Positions 18,065 through 27,824 are shown, counted from the stretch's first letter. The stretch: 38,326 nucleotides of DNA from Bacteroidota bacterium (GCA_005787585.1 SYAL01000027.1:1-38326), one strand, 5' to 3'. The notes: a model not told the origin generated them from the sequence alone. Numbers and translations are program-made.

Positions 18065-18793
18065 TTAATCTTCAAAAGAATCTAATCTTTTTTTATATGT
18101 TGTTATTTTGTCATTTTTAGTATCACTTTCTACCAATCCATCTTTTAATCTAATAATTCGATGCGCGTGAAGTGCAATATTTTCTTCATGGGTAACCAAA
18201 ATAATGGTATTACCTTTTTTATGAATTTCTTCAAATAAACCCATTATCTCAACTGAAGTTTTACTATCTAAATTACCAGTTGGTTCATCAGCTAGAATAA
18301 TAGCAGGATTGTTGACTAGAGCTCGAGCAATAGCAACCCTTTGTCTTTGCCCACCACTTAGTTCGTTTGGTTTATGATTAACTCTATTAGATAAGCCTAC
18401 GCTTTCTAAAACATCATTTGCTCTTTTTTCTCTATTTATTTTAGAAAATCCAGCATAAACAAGTGGCAAAGCAACATTTTCAAGAGTTGAAGCTCTTGGC
18501 AATAAATTAAATGTTTGAAAAACAAAACCAATTTCTTTATTTCTTACTTGAGCTAAATCGTTATCACTCATAATTGCTACCGATAAATTATTTAAAATAT
18601 ATTCGCCTGAACTGGGGCTATCCAAACATCCCAGCATATTCATTAATGTTGATTTTCCGCTACCAGAAGGGCCCATTAAAGCGACATATTCATTTTTATA
18701 AATATTTAAAGTAATCTCTTTTAAAGCCTCGATAATTTCATCGCCAATTTTGTATGTTTTTTTAATGCTTTTCAAAGAAATCATTGCTTCCAT
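18065..18793 (-). CDS. ABC transporter ATP-binding protein, MacB/LolD-like
   Basis: The protein has 242 residues. Walker A is GPSGSGKST at residues 41-49, followed by a Q-loop in [12 protein letters not shown], the ABC signature [15 protein letters not shown], Walker [13 protein letters not shown] and a H-loop VTHEEN. The [10 protein letters not shown] and [12 protein letters not shown] motifs place it with the MacB/LolD type that works with FtsX-like permeases in efflux or lipoprotein release. No permease gene is next to it, so its partner lies elsewhere. The start at 18793 is supported by a TAGTTTTG box five bases upstream. The second ATG three codons later is less likely. Confidence 0.9.
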   Translation of the reverse strand: MEAMISLKSIKKTYKIGDEIIEALKEITLNIYKNEYVALMGPSGSGKSTLMNMLGCLDSPSSGEYILNNLSVAIMSDNDLAQVRNKEIGFVFQTFNLLPRASTLENVALPLVYAGFSKINREKRANDVLESVGLSNRVNHKPNELSGGQRQRVAIARALVNNPAIILADEPTGNLDSKTSVEIMGLFEEIHKKGNTIILVTHEENIALHAHRIIRLKDGLVESDTKNDKITTYKKRLDSFED

Positions 18794-18798
18794 AATTA

Positions 18799-18806
18799 CA
18801 AAACTA
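18799..18806 (-). promoter_or_regulatory. -7 promoter box (TAGTTTTG) of the ABC ATPase gene
   Basis: An exact TAnnTTTG on the minus strand ends five bases before the ATG at 18793. It supports that start and a leaderless or nearly leaderless transcript. Confidence 0.45.
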
Positions 18807-18845
18807 CTCTTTTAATAACAAATTATAAAACAGTCTATAAATTAT

Positions 18846-18853
18846 TAAATTTA
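18846..18853 (+). promoter_or_regulatory. Possible -7 box (TAAATTTA) of the RluF-type gene
   Basis: A near-consensus box (final A instead of G) ends four bases before the ATG at 18858. Confidence 0.35.
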
Positions 18854-18857
18854 CCCT

Positions 18858-19520
18858 ATGAGTTTTCAAAAAAGAATAGTATTTTATTTAGTTCATCAAC
18901 TTTTTTTTACTAATCAAAAAGCAAGAGATTTAATCAAGAATAATAAAGTAATGATTGATAACAAAATTATAAATGAAAACATAATTTTATCACAAAACTC
19001 TGAAATTAAAGTAAATAATATAATTACTAGAAATAAAATAAAACATATTTGTATTTTATTTTATAAACCAAAAGGTTTTGAAAGTACATTAAATTCATCT
19101 ATTTCAAATAACCTTTCGGTATTTTTTAAAAATTTCAATAATCTTGCTATTGCTGGAAGATTAGATAAACAATCTGAAGGATTATTGATATTAAGTAATG
19201 ATGGAAAATGGATTGAAAAATTATGTAATCCTAAGTTTGAAAAAGAAAAAGAATATGATGTTGTTTTGGATAAAAAACCTGATGAGGAGTTTATAAAATT
19301 ATTCACCTCGGGTATCTTAATTAATAATTATATTACCAAAACTTGTCAATGTAAAATAATTGATAATTTTTCGATTCGGGTTATACTAAAAGAAGGTAAA
19401 AATAGACAAATAAGAAAAATGTGCAAAACATTAGGATATAACGTTATAATGTTAATTAGAACAAGAATCCATCATTTTAAATTAGGCACATTAAAAGAAG
19501 GTGAATATATTCGAATATGA
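18858..19520 (+). CDS. rluF: 23S rRNA pseudouridine synthase, RluF type
   Basis: The protein has 220 residues. The N-terminal S4 RNA-binding domain (about residues 5-55) has NQKARDLIKNNKVMIDNKII. The catalytic aspartate is Asp103 in GRLDKQSEGLLILSNDG, the RsuA/RluB/E/F motif. The C-terminal part shows GKNRQIRKMCKTLGYNV and the RluF-like LIRTRIHHFKLGTLKEGEYIRI. It would isomerise a uridine in 23S rRNA (U2604 in RluF). RluE, RluB and RsuA are possible alternatives, but the presence of S4 and the C-terminal motif favour RluF. It is divergent from the ABC ATPase. Confidence 0.85.
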   Translation: MSFQKRIVFYLVHQLFFTNQKARDLIKNNKVMIDNKIINENIILSQNSEIKVNNIITRNKIKHICILFYKPKGFESTLNSSISNNLSVFFKNFNNLAIAGRLDKQSEGLLILSNDGKWIEKLCNPKFEKEKEYDVVLDKKPDEEFIKLFTSGILINNYITKTCQCKIIDNFSIRVILKEGKNRQIRKMCKTLGYNVIMLIRTRIHHFKLGTLKEGEYIRI

Positions 19521-19611
19521 TCTCTATTTTTAATAATTAAACAAATTCGTTAAAAAATTAAATTAATTACGAATATTTTAGAATATCAAAAAAAGATAGA
19601 AATTCTTTATC

Positions 19612-19619
19612 TAAATTTA
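19612..19619 (+). promoter_or_regulatory. Possible -7 box (TAAATTTA) of the DUF5916 gene
   Basis: A near-consensus box ends seven bases before the TTG start at 19627. It supports the non-ATG start. Confidence 0.35.
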
Positions 19620-19626
19620 CAATCAC

Positions 19627-21822
19627 TTGAAGAATAATTTTATACTTTTTTTATTACTATTAAGCTCATTCATTTTTTCACAAGAAAAAAAAAGTTTATC
19701 TATAAAAAAAACAATTGAAAAAATTACAATAGACGGCTTATTAGATGAAACTGTTTGGAAAATTAGCGAAACTGCTAGTGATTTTTGGCAAAACTTTCCA
19801 TATGATACTTCTTTGGCAATATCAAAGACTGAGGTTTTTATGACTTATAATGATAAGTCTATTTTTATTGCAGCTATTTGTTATGATTCGTTACCTGGAA
19901 ATTTTGTAATACAATCCTTAAAAAGAGATTTTTCATACCCATTAAGTGATGCTTTTGTCGTTACTTTAGATCCATTTTCTGACCAACAAAACGGCTTCAG
20001 TTTTGGTGTAAACCCTTTTGGTGTTCAAAGAGAAGGATTAATTGCCAATGGAGGTAGTATGGGGGTTACCACTTCATGGGATAACAAATGGTTTGCCGAA
20101 GTAAAAAGAAATGGTTCAAACTGGACAGTAGAAATAGAAATTCCATTTAAATCAATAAGATTTAAACCTGAACTATCAAACTGGAAAATAAACTTTGCAA
20201 GAAATGATTTAAAAAGAAACGAAAATTCTTCGTGGAATAAAGTTCCACGTCAGTTTAATATTGCTAGTTTAGCATTTTCTGGAGAATTAATATGGGATAA
20301 TAATCCAAAAAAAACTGGTAATAACATTGCCATTATTCCTTATTCAATTGCTAGATCCTCAAAAGATTTTGTGACTAAAACTGATACAAAATATGGAGCT
20401 AATATTGGTCTGGATGGAAAAATCGGATTATCTTCGTCAATGAATTTAGACTTAACATTAAACCCTGATTTTTCTCAAGTTGATGTAGACAGACAAATTA
20501 CAAATCTCACTCGATTTAATCTTATGTTTCCTGAACAAAGACAATTCTTTATAGAAAATAGTGACTTGTTTGCCAGTTTTGGGTTTAGGCAAATGCGTCC
20601 GTTTTTTTCAAGGCGAATTGGAATAGGTTCAACTGATCCAATTCCAATAATTGCTGGTGCTCGTTTAAGTGGAAAGCCAAATAAAAATTGGCGCATTGGA
20701 TTGATGGATATACAAACAGCAAAAACTAAGGATAAAAATATAGATGTTTTTGCACAAAATTATATGGTTGCTGCCATTCAACGAAATGTTTTTAAAAGAT
20801 CAAACATTGCAATGATTTTTGTTAATCGCCAACAATTTGACACAAATAAATACTCCATTACAAATTTTAATAGAGTGCTCGGTTTAGATTATAATTTAGC
20901 AAGTGCTGATAATAAATGGAATGGAAAAATTTTCTTTCATCACTCATTTTCACATAAAAATAATAATGATGCTTATTCACATGCCAGTTGGCTTAGTTAT
21001 AGCACTCAAAAAATTATGTTCATTTGGAATCACGAATACATGAATAAAAATTATAATGCCGAAACTGGTTTTACGCCACGACTTTTTCAAACAGATTTAA
21101 GTAAAAATATTACAACAAGAAATACATATTGGAGGATAGAACCAAGCTTTAACTATTTTATATACCCAAAAAAATCTATTATAAATAAAATGGGCCCAAA
21201 ATTATTTTTGGATTATTACGCTAATAATAATTTTATAACAACTGATGTTTTAGCGCAAGTTGGATATGATATTAATTTAACCAATACTTCGGGTATTTTA
21301 ATAAATTATAATACCTATTATACTAAATTAATTTATCCAACTGATGTTACTTTTTCCGGAATTAAAACAATACCAGCAAATTCATATAACTATAGAGATG
21401 TTATGTTGAGTTTTAAAAGTAATCAAAGAAAAATTTTAAATGTAACGTTTAGTGGAAGTTATGGAACCTATTTTACTGGAAATAAAATTTCATATAACAC
21501 CGAGATTACTTTCAGAAAACAACCTTATACTATTTTTGGACTTAATTATACTCATAACGAAATAACATTACCAAATGTAAATAAAGTAATTTTAGATCTA
21601 ATTGGGCCTCGAATAGAATTATCATTTTCGAGAAATATTTTTTTTACAACCTTTCTTCAATATAATAGCCAAATAAAAAACTTTAATATTAATACCCGTT
21701 TACAATATCGTTTTAACCCTATGAGTGATATATTTATTGTTTACTCTGATAATTATGTTTCAGAAAACTTTAATAATAAAAATAATGCATTAGTATTAAA
21801 ATTTGTGTACTGGTTTAATTAA
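19627..21822 (+). CDS. CBM9-like / DUF5916 outer-membrane protein
   Basis: The protein has 731 residues from a TTG start, which begins the signal peptide MKNNFILFLLLLSSFIFS directly. The next ATG is far inside. Residues about 25-200 form a CBM9-like carbohydrate-binding fold (KITIDGLLDETVWK and VFMTYNDKSIFIAAICYD). The rest is DUF5916, with NPDFSQVDVDRQITNLTRFNLMFPEQRQFFIEN, typical of this family, followed by a long outer-membrane beta-barrel with alternating aromatic strands ending in Trp-Phe-Asn. Such proteins are frequent in Bacteroidota and their function is not established. It is followed after 27 bases by a GT39-like gene with its own promoter box. Confidence 0.88.
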   Translation: MKNNFILFLLLLSSFIFSQEKKSLSIKKTIEKITIDGLLDETVWKISETASDFWQNFPYDTSLAISKTEVFMTYNDKSIFIAAICYDSLPGNFVIQSLKRDFSYPLSDAFVVTLDPFSDQQNGFSFGVNPFGVQREGLIANGGSMGVTTSWDNKWFAEVKRNGSNWTVEIEIPFKSIRFKPELSNWKINFARNDLKRNENSSWNKVPRQFNIASLAFSGELIWDNNPKKTGNNIAIIPYSIARSSKDFVTKTDTKYGANIGLDGKIGLSSSMNLDLTLNPDFSQVDVDRQITNLTRFNLMFPEQRQFFIENSDLFASFGFRQMRPFFSRRIGIGSTDPIPIIAGARLSGKPNKNWRIGLMDIQTAKTKDKNIDVFAQNYMVAAIQRNVFKRSNIAMIFVNRQQFDTNKYSITNFNRVLGLDYNLASADNKWNGKIFFHHSFSHKNNNDAYSHASWLSYSTQKIMFIWNHEYMNKNYNAETGFTPRLFQTDLSKNITTRNTYWRIEPSFNYFIYPKKSIINKMGPKLFLDYYANNNFITTDVLAQVGYDINLTNTSGILINYNTYYTKLIYPTDVTFSGIKTIPANSYNYRDVMLSFKSNQRKILNVTFSGSYGTYFTGNKISYNTEITFRKQPYTIFGLNYTHNEITLPNVNKVILDLIGPRIELSFSRNIFFTTFLQYNSQIKNFNINTRLQYRFNPMSDIFIVYSDNYVSENFNNKNNALVLKFVYWFN

Positions 21823-21835
21823 TTTAAAAAATTGT

Positions 21836-21843
21836 TATTTTTG
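21836..21843 (+). promoter_or_regulatory. -7 promoter box (TATTTTTG) of the glycan/methyltransferase cluster
   Basis: An exact TAnnTTTG ends six bases before the ATG at 21850. It lies inside the longer open frame that begins at TTG 21832 and argues that the ATG, not this TTG, is the start. Confidence 0.45.
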
Positions 21844-21849
21844 ATAACT

Positions 21850-23529
21850 ATGGCAAAAGCTAAAATCCAGATAACAAAATCGACAAAAAAAGAACTAAGC
21901 ATTTACGAAAAATTTGAAAACTGGGCTATAAAAAAAGATTCTAAAATTTTTTATACATTACTTTTCACTTGTTTATTTTTTTCATTTATTTCTTTTAATT
22001 CAAGAATAAGCGAAGCGCATGACGACGCTTTATATATTGAAGGAGGGTGGAGATTAGTGAATGAATTCCCAAATTATTTTTACACTCAAAATGCACCTCT
22101 TTACCCTTTATTTATTGCCTTTCTAATAAAAATATTTGGATTTAAACTGATTATTTTTAAATTATTTTCGGTTTTATTTAATGTTTTAGGTTTTATACTA
22201 TTTTATAAAGCATTAAGAGGAAGAATACCATCATTAGTATTCATACCGGTGGCTATTTTTCATGCAACTAACTATTTAATAATTTATTTTGCTAGCATGA
22301 CATTTACTGAGGCTTTTTACTTCTTACTACAAAATCTTTTCTTTTTTTATGCTGTTAAAATTATTGATATTATAAATAAAAATGGCCTTCAAATTAAAAA
22401 ACAAATTAAATTATGGCTTTTATTTGGCTTTAGTATTTTTATGATGAGTACTGCTAAAAGTAGTGCCATAGTTGCTATTCCTGCTATAATATTATTTTTT
22501 ATTTTAGAAAAAAATTACAAGGCAATTGTAGTTTCATTATTGGCTTACCTTCTATTTAAATTACCCTACGAAATTTTAGTAAAAACTATTTGGAGTGCAC
22601 AAAATCAATTTAGCGGACAAAGTAAAATATTATTACAAAAAGATCCTTATGATATAAGTTTAGGTAACGAAGATTTTTTTGGTTTTTTTCAACGTTTTAT
22701 TGATAATTGTAATCTATCTTTTAGTAAACGTTTTTACCAAATTCTTGGTTGGAGAGATGAAACAAACACCGAAACATTTTTTGTTATAACATTAATTACA
22801 ATTACTTTAATTTTAATTGGATTTTGGAAAATCATTAGAAATAAAAATAATGAAATCACTTTTTTATCATTATTCACTGCTTCTCAATTAACACTTTCTT
22901 TTATAATACTTCAAGTAAGATGGGACCAGCCAAGGATAACATTGGTATGTATGCCAATTATTTTAATATTAATGCTCTATGCGCTTTACGAATTAACTAT
23001 AAAACCTGGAATTGGTCAAACCATCTACATCTTCATATTATTATTTTTTGTTGGTTCTGTTTTTACAAATACATTAAAAAAGGGAGTTAAAAATCTACCA
23101 ATAGTTCAAAAAAATTTAAAAGGAGATACCTATTTTGGTTATACACCCGATTGGCAAAACTTTTTAAAATGTAGTGAATGGTGTGCAGATAGCTTAAAAA
23201 AAGATTCATTTGTAGCAAGCCGAAAAGCTCCAATGAGTTTTGTTTATGGAAAAGGGAAAAAATTTTTCCCAATATACAGTGTTGTTAAAAAAGATACCTC
23301 AACTAACCAATCAAACCCTGATAGTGCTTTAGTATATTTTAGACAAAATAAAGTTACCCATGTTATGCTCGGAAGTTTGAGGGCAAATCCTTTAGATCCT
23401 AGTTCTGGAATTATAAATACCGTTCATAATATCTTTGCTCCCATTGCAGAAAAATATCCTAATAAATTGAGATTAGTTCATACCGAAGGATTAATAGAAG
23501 AAGCTTATGTTTATGAAATTCTTTATTAA
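21850..23529 (+). CDS. GT39-like (GT-C fold) membrane glycosyltransferase
   Basis: The protein has 559 residues from the ATG at 21850. About ten or more transmembrane helices begin near residue 40. The first periplasmic loop has SRISEAHDDALYIEGGWRLV, with an Asp-Asp pair in the position of the catalytic acidic residue of the PMT/ArnT GT-C family, then NAPLYPLFIAF. The last 130 residues are a soluble domain. It would transfer a sugar from a polyprenyl-phosphate donor to a lipid or protein on the periplasmic side. The fused GT2 downstream is a plausible source of that donor. It is the first gene of a four-gene cluster. Confidence 0.75.
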   Translation: MAKAKIQITKSTKKELSIYEKFENWAIKKDSKIFYTLLFTCLFFSFISFNSRISEAHDDALYIEGGWRLVNEFPNYFYTQNAPLYPLFIAFLIKIFGFKLIIFKLFSVLFNVLGFILFYKALRGRIPSLVFIPVAIFHATNYLIIYFASMTFTEAFYFLLQNLFFFYAVKIIDIINKNGLQIKKQIKLWLLFGFSIFMMSTAKSSAIVAIPAIILFFILEKNYKAIVVSLLAYLLFKLPYEILVKTIWSAQNQFSGQSKILLQKDPYDISLGNEDFFGFFQRFIDNCNLSFSKRFYQILGWRDETNTETFFVITLITITLILIGFWKIIRNKNNEITFLSLFTASQLTLSFIILQVRWDQPRITLVCMPIILILMLYALYELTIKPGIGQTIYIFILLFFVGSVFTNTLKKGVKNLPIVQKNLKGDTYFGYTPDWQNFLKCSEWCADSLKKDSFVASRKAPMSFVYGKGKKFFPIYSVVKKDTSTNQSNPDSALVYFRQNKVTHVMLGSLRANPLDPSSGIINTVHNIFAPIAEKYPNKLRLVHTEGLIEEAYVYEILY

Positions 23530-23552
23530 TTTTTATTTATTCAATTAAAAAA

Positions 23553-24299
23553 ATGTCCTTAAAAATAAAATTTGGTAATTTTCTTTATAAATATGCCTTT
23601 ACTATTTATAAACCTCTCTATAAGTTTTTTAAAAATAAACAAGATGCTTTTGAAATTGATCTTCTTAAAAATTATATTAAAAAAGATTATACTGTATTAG
23701 ATATTGGAGCTAATATTGGGTTTTATGCAAATATTATATCTGAAATTATTGGAGAAAAAGGAAAAGTTATTTGTTTCGAACCAGACACTAAAAATTTTAA
23801 ATACTTAGAAAAAAGCACTAAAATAAAAAATAATATTATTATTTATAATAAAGCAGTTAGCTCTAAATCGGAAAAAATTAAAATATATACCTCAAAAAAT
23901 TTGAATGTCGATCACCGAACCTATAAACCAGATGATTATGATCAAGAAATTGAAATTGATGCGGTGAGTATTGATGATTTCTTATTTGAAAGTTTTAATA
24001 AAATTGATTTTATAAAAATAGATATTCAAGGATATGAAATGCAAGCTATTAAGGGCATGTTAAAAACCTTAAATAGTAATATAAATATTAAAATAATTTC
24101 AGAATTTTGGCCACATGGTTTAAACAAATCTGGCAGTTCTGTTATTGAGTATTTTAATTTTTTTGATAATAATGGATTTAATTGTTATTTACTTAATAAG
24201 AATTCTATGCAAAAACTAAATATAGAAAAAGTACAATCACTCGAAAATTTAGGAGAAGATCATTATTTTAATATTTTTGCAACTCGTTCAAATGTTTAA
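23553..24299 (+). CDS. FkbM-family SAM-dependent methyltransferase
   Basis: The protein has 248 residues. SAM-binding motif I is TVLDIGANIGFY with Asp50. Motif II is VICFEPDTKNFKYLEKS. The FkbM signature FIKIDIQGYEMQAIKGM follows. FkbM enzymes methylate hydroxyl groups on sugars or polyketides. The position among glycosyltransferases suggests O-methylation of a surface glycan. It starts 23 bases after the GT39-like gene and overlaps the next gene by eight bases. Confidence 0.88.
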   Translation: MSLKIKFGNFLYKYAFTIYKPLYKFFKNKQDAFEIDLLKNYIKKDYTVLDIGANIGFYANIISEIIGEKGKVICFEPDTKNFKYLEKSTKIKNNIIIYNKAVSSKSEKIKIYTSKNLNVDHRTYKPDDYDQEIEIDAVSIDDFLFESFNKIDFIKIDIQGYEMQAIKGMLKTLNSNINIKIISEFWPHGLNKSGSSVIEYFNFFDNNGFNCYLLNKNSMQKLNIEKVQSLENLGEDHYFNIFATRSNV

Positions 24300-25044
24300 A
24301 AAATATAAATTCGACTTTGATTTAGATGATCCAAATACAACATTGGCGCATAGAAATATTATATTAAAAAAATCATTTCTAAAGCGCTTATATAACGATT
24401 GGTATTTAATTTTTATAATAAAATCAAAAAAAATTAAAAATGGAAAATATCTAGAAATTGGATCTGGTGGAGGGTTTTTAAAAGATGTTTTTCCTGAAGT
24501 AATTACTAGCGATATTCTATCATTACCAAACGTTGACCTTATTTTTTCTGCTGAAAAAATTCCTTTTAAAGAAAATGAATTGGCAAGTATAGTCATGCTT
24601 AATGTTTTTCATCATATTTCCAAGCCACACTTATTTTTAAAAGAAGCACAACGTACATTAATTAAAGGTGGTAAAATAATTATGACCGAACCAGCAAATA
24701 GCTATTTAGCAAGATTTATATACAAACGTTTTCATCACGAGCCATTTGATGACAAGGGACAAAGAGAAATTAAAGCTGGAAACCCATTATCTAATAGTAA
24801 TCAAGCTTTACCATATATTTATTTTGAAAGAGATTTAGATTTGTTTAAAAAAGATTTTCCTTCTTTAAAAATTAAGTCAATTAAATATCACTCTCCTTTT
24901 TCTTACGTTATAAGTGGTGGAGTTTCAAGAAGTGCAATGCTTCCGTTTTTTATGTATAATTTTGTAAAAGGAATTGAGTGGTTAATTTCCCCATTATCAA
25001 AACAAATTGGTTTATTTTGTACTATTGAAATTGAAAAAATTTAA
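24292..25044 (+). CDS. Type 11 SAM-dependent methyltransferase
   Basis: About 250 residues from the ATG at 24292, which overlaps the end of the FkbM gene by eight bases. A TTG at 24277 is an alternative. The SAM motif YLEIGSGGGFL (residues 53-63) is the class I motif I. LIFSAEKIPFKENELASIVMLNVFHHISKPHLFLKEAQRTLIKGGKIIMTEPA is the Methyltransf_11 region with a typical helix-turn. The substrate is not predictable. Its context suggests a glycan or lipid head group. The stop codon abuts the GTG start of the next gene with no gap. Confidence 0.85.
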   Translation: MFKKYKFDFDLDDPNTTLAHRNIILKKSFLKRLYNDWYLIFIIKSKKIKNGKYLEIGSGGGFLKDVFPEVITSDILSLPNVDLIFSAEKIPFKENELASIVMLNVFHHISKPHLFLKEAQRTLIKGGKIIMTEPANSYLARFIYKRFHHEPFDDKGQREIKAGNPLSNSNQALPYIYFERDLDLFKKDFPSLKIKSIKYHSPFSYVISGGVSRSAMLPFFMYNFVKGIEWLISPLSKQIGLFCTIEIEKI

Positions 25045-26466
25045 GTGGAAGAAACAATACAATCATATTTTAATAGACAGGGCAAAAAACGAAAAAAACG
25101 TCTTTTTAGTGCATATTATTGGAATGAAATTTCAAATTACATAAATTATTTTTCTCACGAAGATAGCTCAGTTTTGGAGGTTGGTTGTGGTTGTGGAGAT
25201 TTACTTGCACGCATATTAGGATCTAAAAAAACAGGTATAGATTTTAGTTCTGAATATATTTCTTGGGCAAAAGAAAAACACAACGAAAAAAATATCAACT
25301 TTTTGTTAATGGATGCTAATAACATTGAGTTAAACCAAACATTTGACTTAATTATTATTAGTAATTTAATTGGTTTTGTTGATGACATTCAAAATGTGTT
25401 TGAACAAGTAAAAAAATGCTGCCATCCTAATACTAAAGTGATTGTTCAATATTATAATTCAATCTGGGAGCCCTTAATTAAATTTTCAGAATTTATTGGT
25501 ATTAAACAAAAAACACCTACTCAAAATTGGCTCAGCACAAGAGATATTAATAATTTACTTTATGTTTCTAGTTTTGATGTATACAGAAACAGTAAACGAT
25601 TAATTTTTCCGTTTTTTTTCCCTGTTTTATCATTTATTTTAAATAAATATTTAGCTAAATTTCCCTTTTTTAGATTTTTTAGTTTAAACATTTATAGTTT
25701 CGCTAAACCATTACCGGAAATAAACATAAATAATTACTTTAATAAATATTCTACTTCAGTTATAATTCCTGCGCGAAATGAAAGTGGAAATATAGAAAAT
25801 GCAATTTTGAGATTACCTAATTTTGGCAAACACATCGAAATTATATTCATTGAAGGGAATAGCACCGACGACACTTGGCAAAAAATTCAAGACATTCAAA
25901 AAAAATATGCTGCTACACATGACATTAAAATAGGACAACAAAAAGGAAAAGGAAAAGGAGATGCCGTTCGTGAAGGATATAAAATAGCTACTGGTGATAT
26001 TTTAATGATTTTAGATGCTGATTTAACTGTGCCACCTGAAGATTTACCTAAATTTTATAATAATATTGCTAGCGGAAAAGGAGATTTTATTAATGGTACT
26101 CGATTAGTTTATCCTATGGATAAAGAAGCCATGCGTTTTTTAAATTATTTAGGTAATCATTTTTTTAGCTGGGCATTTACATGGCTACTAGAACAGAGAT
26201 TTAAAGATACTTTATGTGGAACCAAAGTGATGTTTCGAACTGATTATATTAAATTAATTAAAAATAGAACTTATTTTGGTGAATTTGATCCTTTTGGAGA
26301 TTTTGATTTATTATTTGGCGCTCATAAATTAAATTTAAAAATTTTAGAAGTGCCAATTAGATATAAAGAACGAACATACGGTGAAACAAACATATCTAGA
26401 TTTAAACATGGAATTATATTATTAAGAATGTGCGCCTTTGCCAGCAGAAAATGTAAGTTTATATAA
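25045..26466 (+). CDS. Fused methyltransferase and GT2 glycosyltransferase
   Basis: The protein has 473 residues. The GTG start codon immediately follows the stop of the previous gene, so translation is probably coupled. Residues 1-180 are a class I methyltransferase (VLEVGCGCGDLL at 43-54, LIIISNLIGFVDDIQNVFEQVKKC). A hydrophobic linker of about 30 residues (FFFPVLSFILNKYLAKFPFF) may sit on the membrane. Residues about 232-473 are a GT2 domain similar to dolichyl-phosphate mannose synthases: STSVIIPARNESGNIENAIL, FIEGNSTDDTW and the metal-binding Asp324-Ala-Asp326. It could make a polyprenyl-phosphate sugar for the GT39-like enzyme. Bifunctional proteins of this shape are known in other bacteria. 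Confidence 0.87.
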   Translation: MEETIQSYFNRQGKKRKKRLFSAYYWNEISNYINYFSHEDSSVLEVGCGCGDLLARILGSKKTGIDFSSEYISWAKEKHNEKNINFLLMDANNIELNQTFDLIIISNLIGFVDDIQNVFEQVKKCCHPNTKVIVQYYNSIWEPLIKFSEFIGIKQKTPTQNWLSTRDINNLLYVSSFDVYRNSKRLIFPFFFPVLSFILNKYLAKFPFFRFFSLNIYSFAKPLPEININNYFNKYSTSVIIPARNESGNIENAILRLPNFGKHIEIIFIEGNSTDDTWQKIQDIQKKYAATHDIKIGQQKGKGKGDAVREGYKIATGDILMILDADLTVPPEDLPKFYNNIASGKGDFINGTRLVYPMDKEAMRFLNYLGNHFFSWAFTWLLEQRFKDTLCGTKVMFRTDYIKLIKNRTYFGEFDPFGDFDLLFGAHKLNLKILEVPIRYKERTYGETNISRFKHGIILLRMCAFASRKCKFI

Positions 26467-26468
26467 AA

Positions 26469-27701
26469 CTATTTCTTTTTATTTTTCTTTTTCGGTTTTG
26501 TTTTATCAGCTTCTTTCATCAATAATTTCCAATTATCAGAAGTATCTTCAGTATACAATAAAGTTTGTGCATAATCATCTTTCTTAACTTCTAATACTTT
26601 TATTGATTTTGTTAAGAAAGATTCTATTTGAATTAAAATTGGTTTTTCTTCATCACTACAAAAAGAAACGGCATTTCCTTTTTTTGTTCCCCTACCCGAT
26701 CGTCCAACTCTGTGAACATAATTTTCGGGTTCATCCGGTAAATCATAATTTACAACATAATCAATATTCGCAATGTCAATACCTCTTGCACTTACATCAG
26801 TAGCAATTAATAAATTCACTTCCCCACTTTTAAATTGATTTAATACCTGTAATCGATTTTCCTGATTTTTACCACCATGCATGGTTACACTTTTTATTCC
26901 TACTCTTTGCATTGCAGACATTACCCTTTCAGCTCTTACTTTTGTACGAACAAATGCTAAAACTTTTGTTCCTGGATTTTCGTTTATTAAACGCTCTAAA
27001 AAAAAACGTTTGTCATCCATTGCAACAAACATAACACAATGATCAATATTTTTATTTACAGGGTCTTTAGGTGAAATTTGAATACGAATAGCATTTTTAA
27101 CTATAGAATAAGCTAAATCCTTAATGTGTTCATTTATTGTTGCAGAAAAAAATAAGGTTTGTCTTTTTTGTGGTAAATAGGTTGTTAAATATTTAATATC
27201 CTTATAAAAACCCATGTCTAGCATATGGTCTGCCTCATCTAATATTAAAATTTCTACTGATCTTAACTTGATGTGTTTTTGATTTACTAAATCAAATAAT
27301 CTGCCAGGTGTTGCGATCAATACATCTACGCCATTTTTTAATGTTTCTATTTGAGATTGTTGGTCAACTCCCCCATAAATTCCTAATGTGGTAATTTTTG
27401 TATGTTTTGCAATTGAGGTAAATACTTCTGTAATTTGAATTGCTAATTCGTGAGTTGGCACCATTACTAAACATTTTATTCCTTGCAAATCATCATATTC
27501 TTTTCTAACATGTAATAAATTAATAACGGGTATGGCAAAAGCGGCAGTTTTACCAGTTCCGGTTTGCGCAATAGCTAATACATCTTCTAATTTTAAAATT
27601 GAGGGTATAGCTTTATATTGAATATCCGTGGGTCGTTTAAATCCCAACTCTTCTAAACTTTGTTTTATTTCTTTAGCAATATGGTATTCCGAAAATTTCA
27701 T
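26469..27701 (-). CDS. DEAD-box RNA helicase
   Basis: The protein has 410 residues. The Q-motif is FKRPTDIQYKAIPSIL. Motif I is AQTGTGKT, motif II DEAD in LILDEADHMLDMGF, motif III FSAT, and the second RecA domain has VLAFVRTKVRAERV, then ATDVSARGIDI and HRVGRSGRG (motif VI). The C-terminus is a short Lys-rich tail (KPKKKNKKK), as in RhlE-type cold-adapted helicases. Motif Ia reads PTHELA with His84, where nearly all DEAD-box proteins have Arg. It should unwind RNA in ribosome assembly or mRNA decay. It converges with the GT2 fusion gene with two bases between stops. Confidence 0.93.
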   Translation of the reverse strand: MKFSEYHIAKEIKQSLEELGFKRPTDIQYKAIPSILKLEDVLAIAQTGTGKTAAFAIPVINLLHVRKEYDDLQGIKCLVMVPTHELAIQITEVFTSIAKHTKITTLGIYGGVDQQSQIETLKNGVDVLIATPGRLFDLVNQKHIKLRSVEILILDEADHMLDMGFYKDIKYLTTYLPQKRQTLFFSATINEHIKDLAYSIVKNAIRIQISPKDPVNKNIDHCVMFVAMDDKRFFLERLINENPGTKVLAFVRTKVRAERVMSAMQRVGIKSVTMHGGKNQENRLQVLNQFKSGEVNLLIATDVSARGIDIANIDYVVNYDLPDEPENYVHRVGRSGRGTKKGNAVSFCSDEEKPILIQIESFLTKSIKVLEVKKDDYAQTLLYTEDTSDNWKLLMKEADKTKPKKKNKKK

Positions 27702-27824
27702 AACTAATATTCAACAAGTAATTTTAAAAAAATATAATGAAATTAAATTTTTTACGAATTTACTTAGAAGGTATCGAATTAATGTGCGAATAAAAAAGAT
27801 AAAAATTAAATTATATAATGTGTT

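Noticed and set aside
27702..27824. Possible RNA gene or promoter in the gap between the helicase and the adhesin
   Set aside because: It is A/T-rich with no stable hairpin and no TAnnTTTG box at a useful distance from the helicase start.
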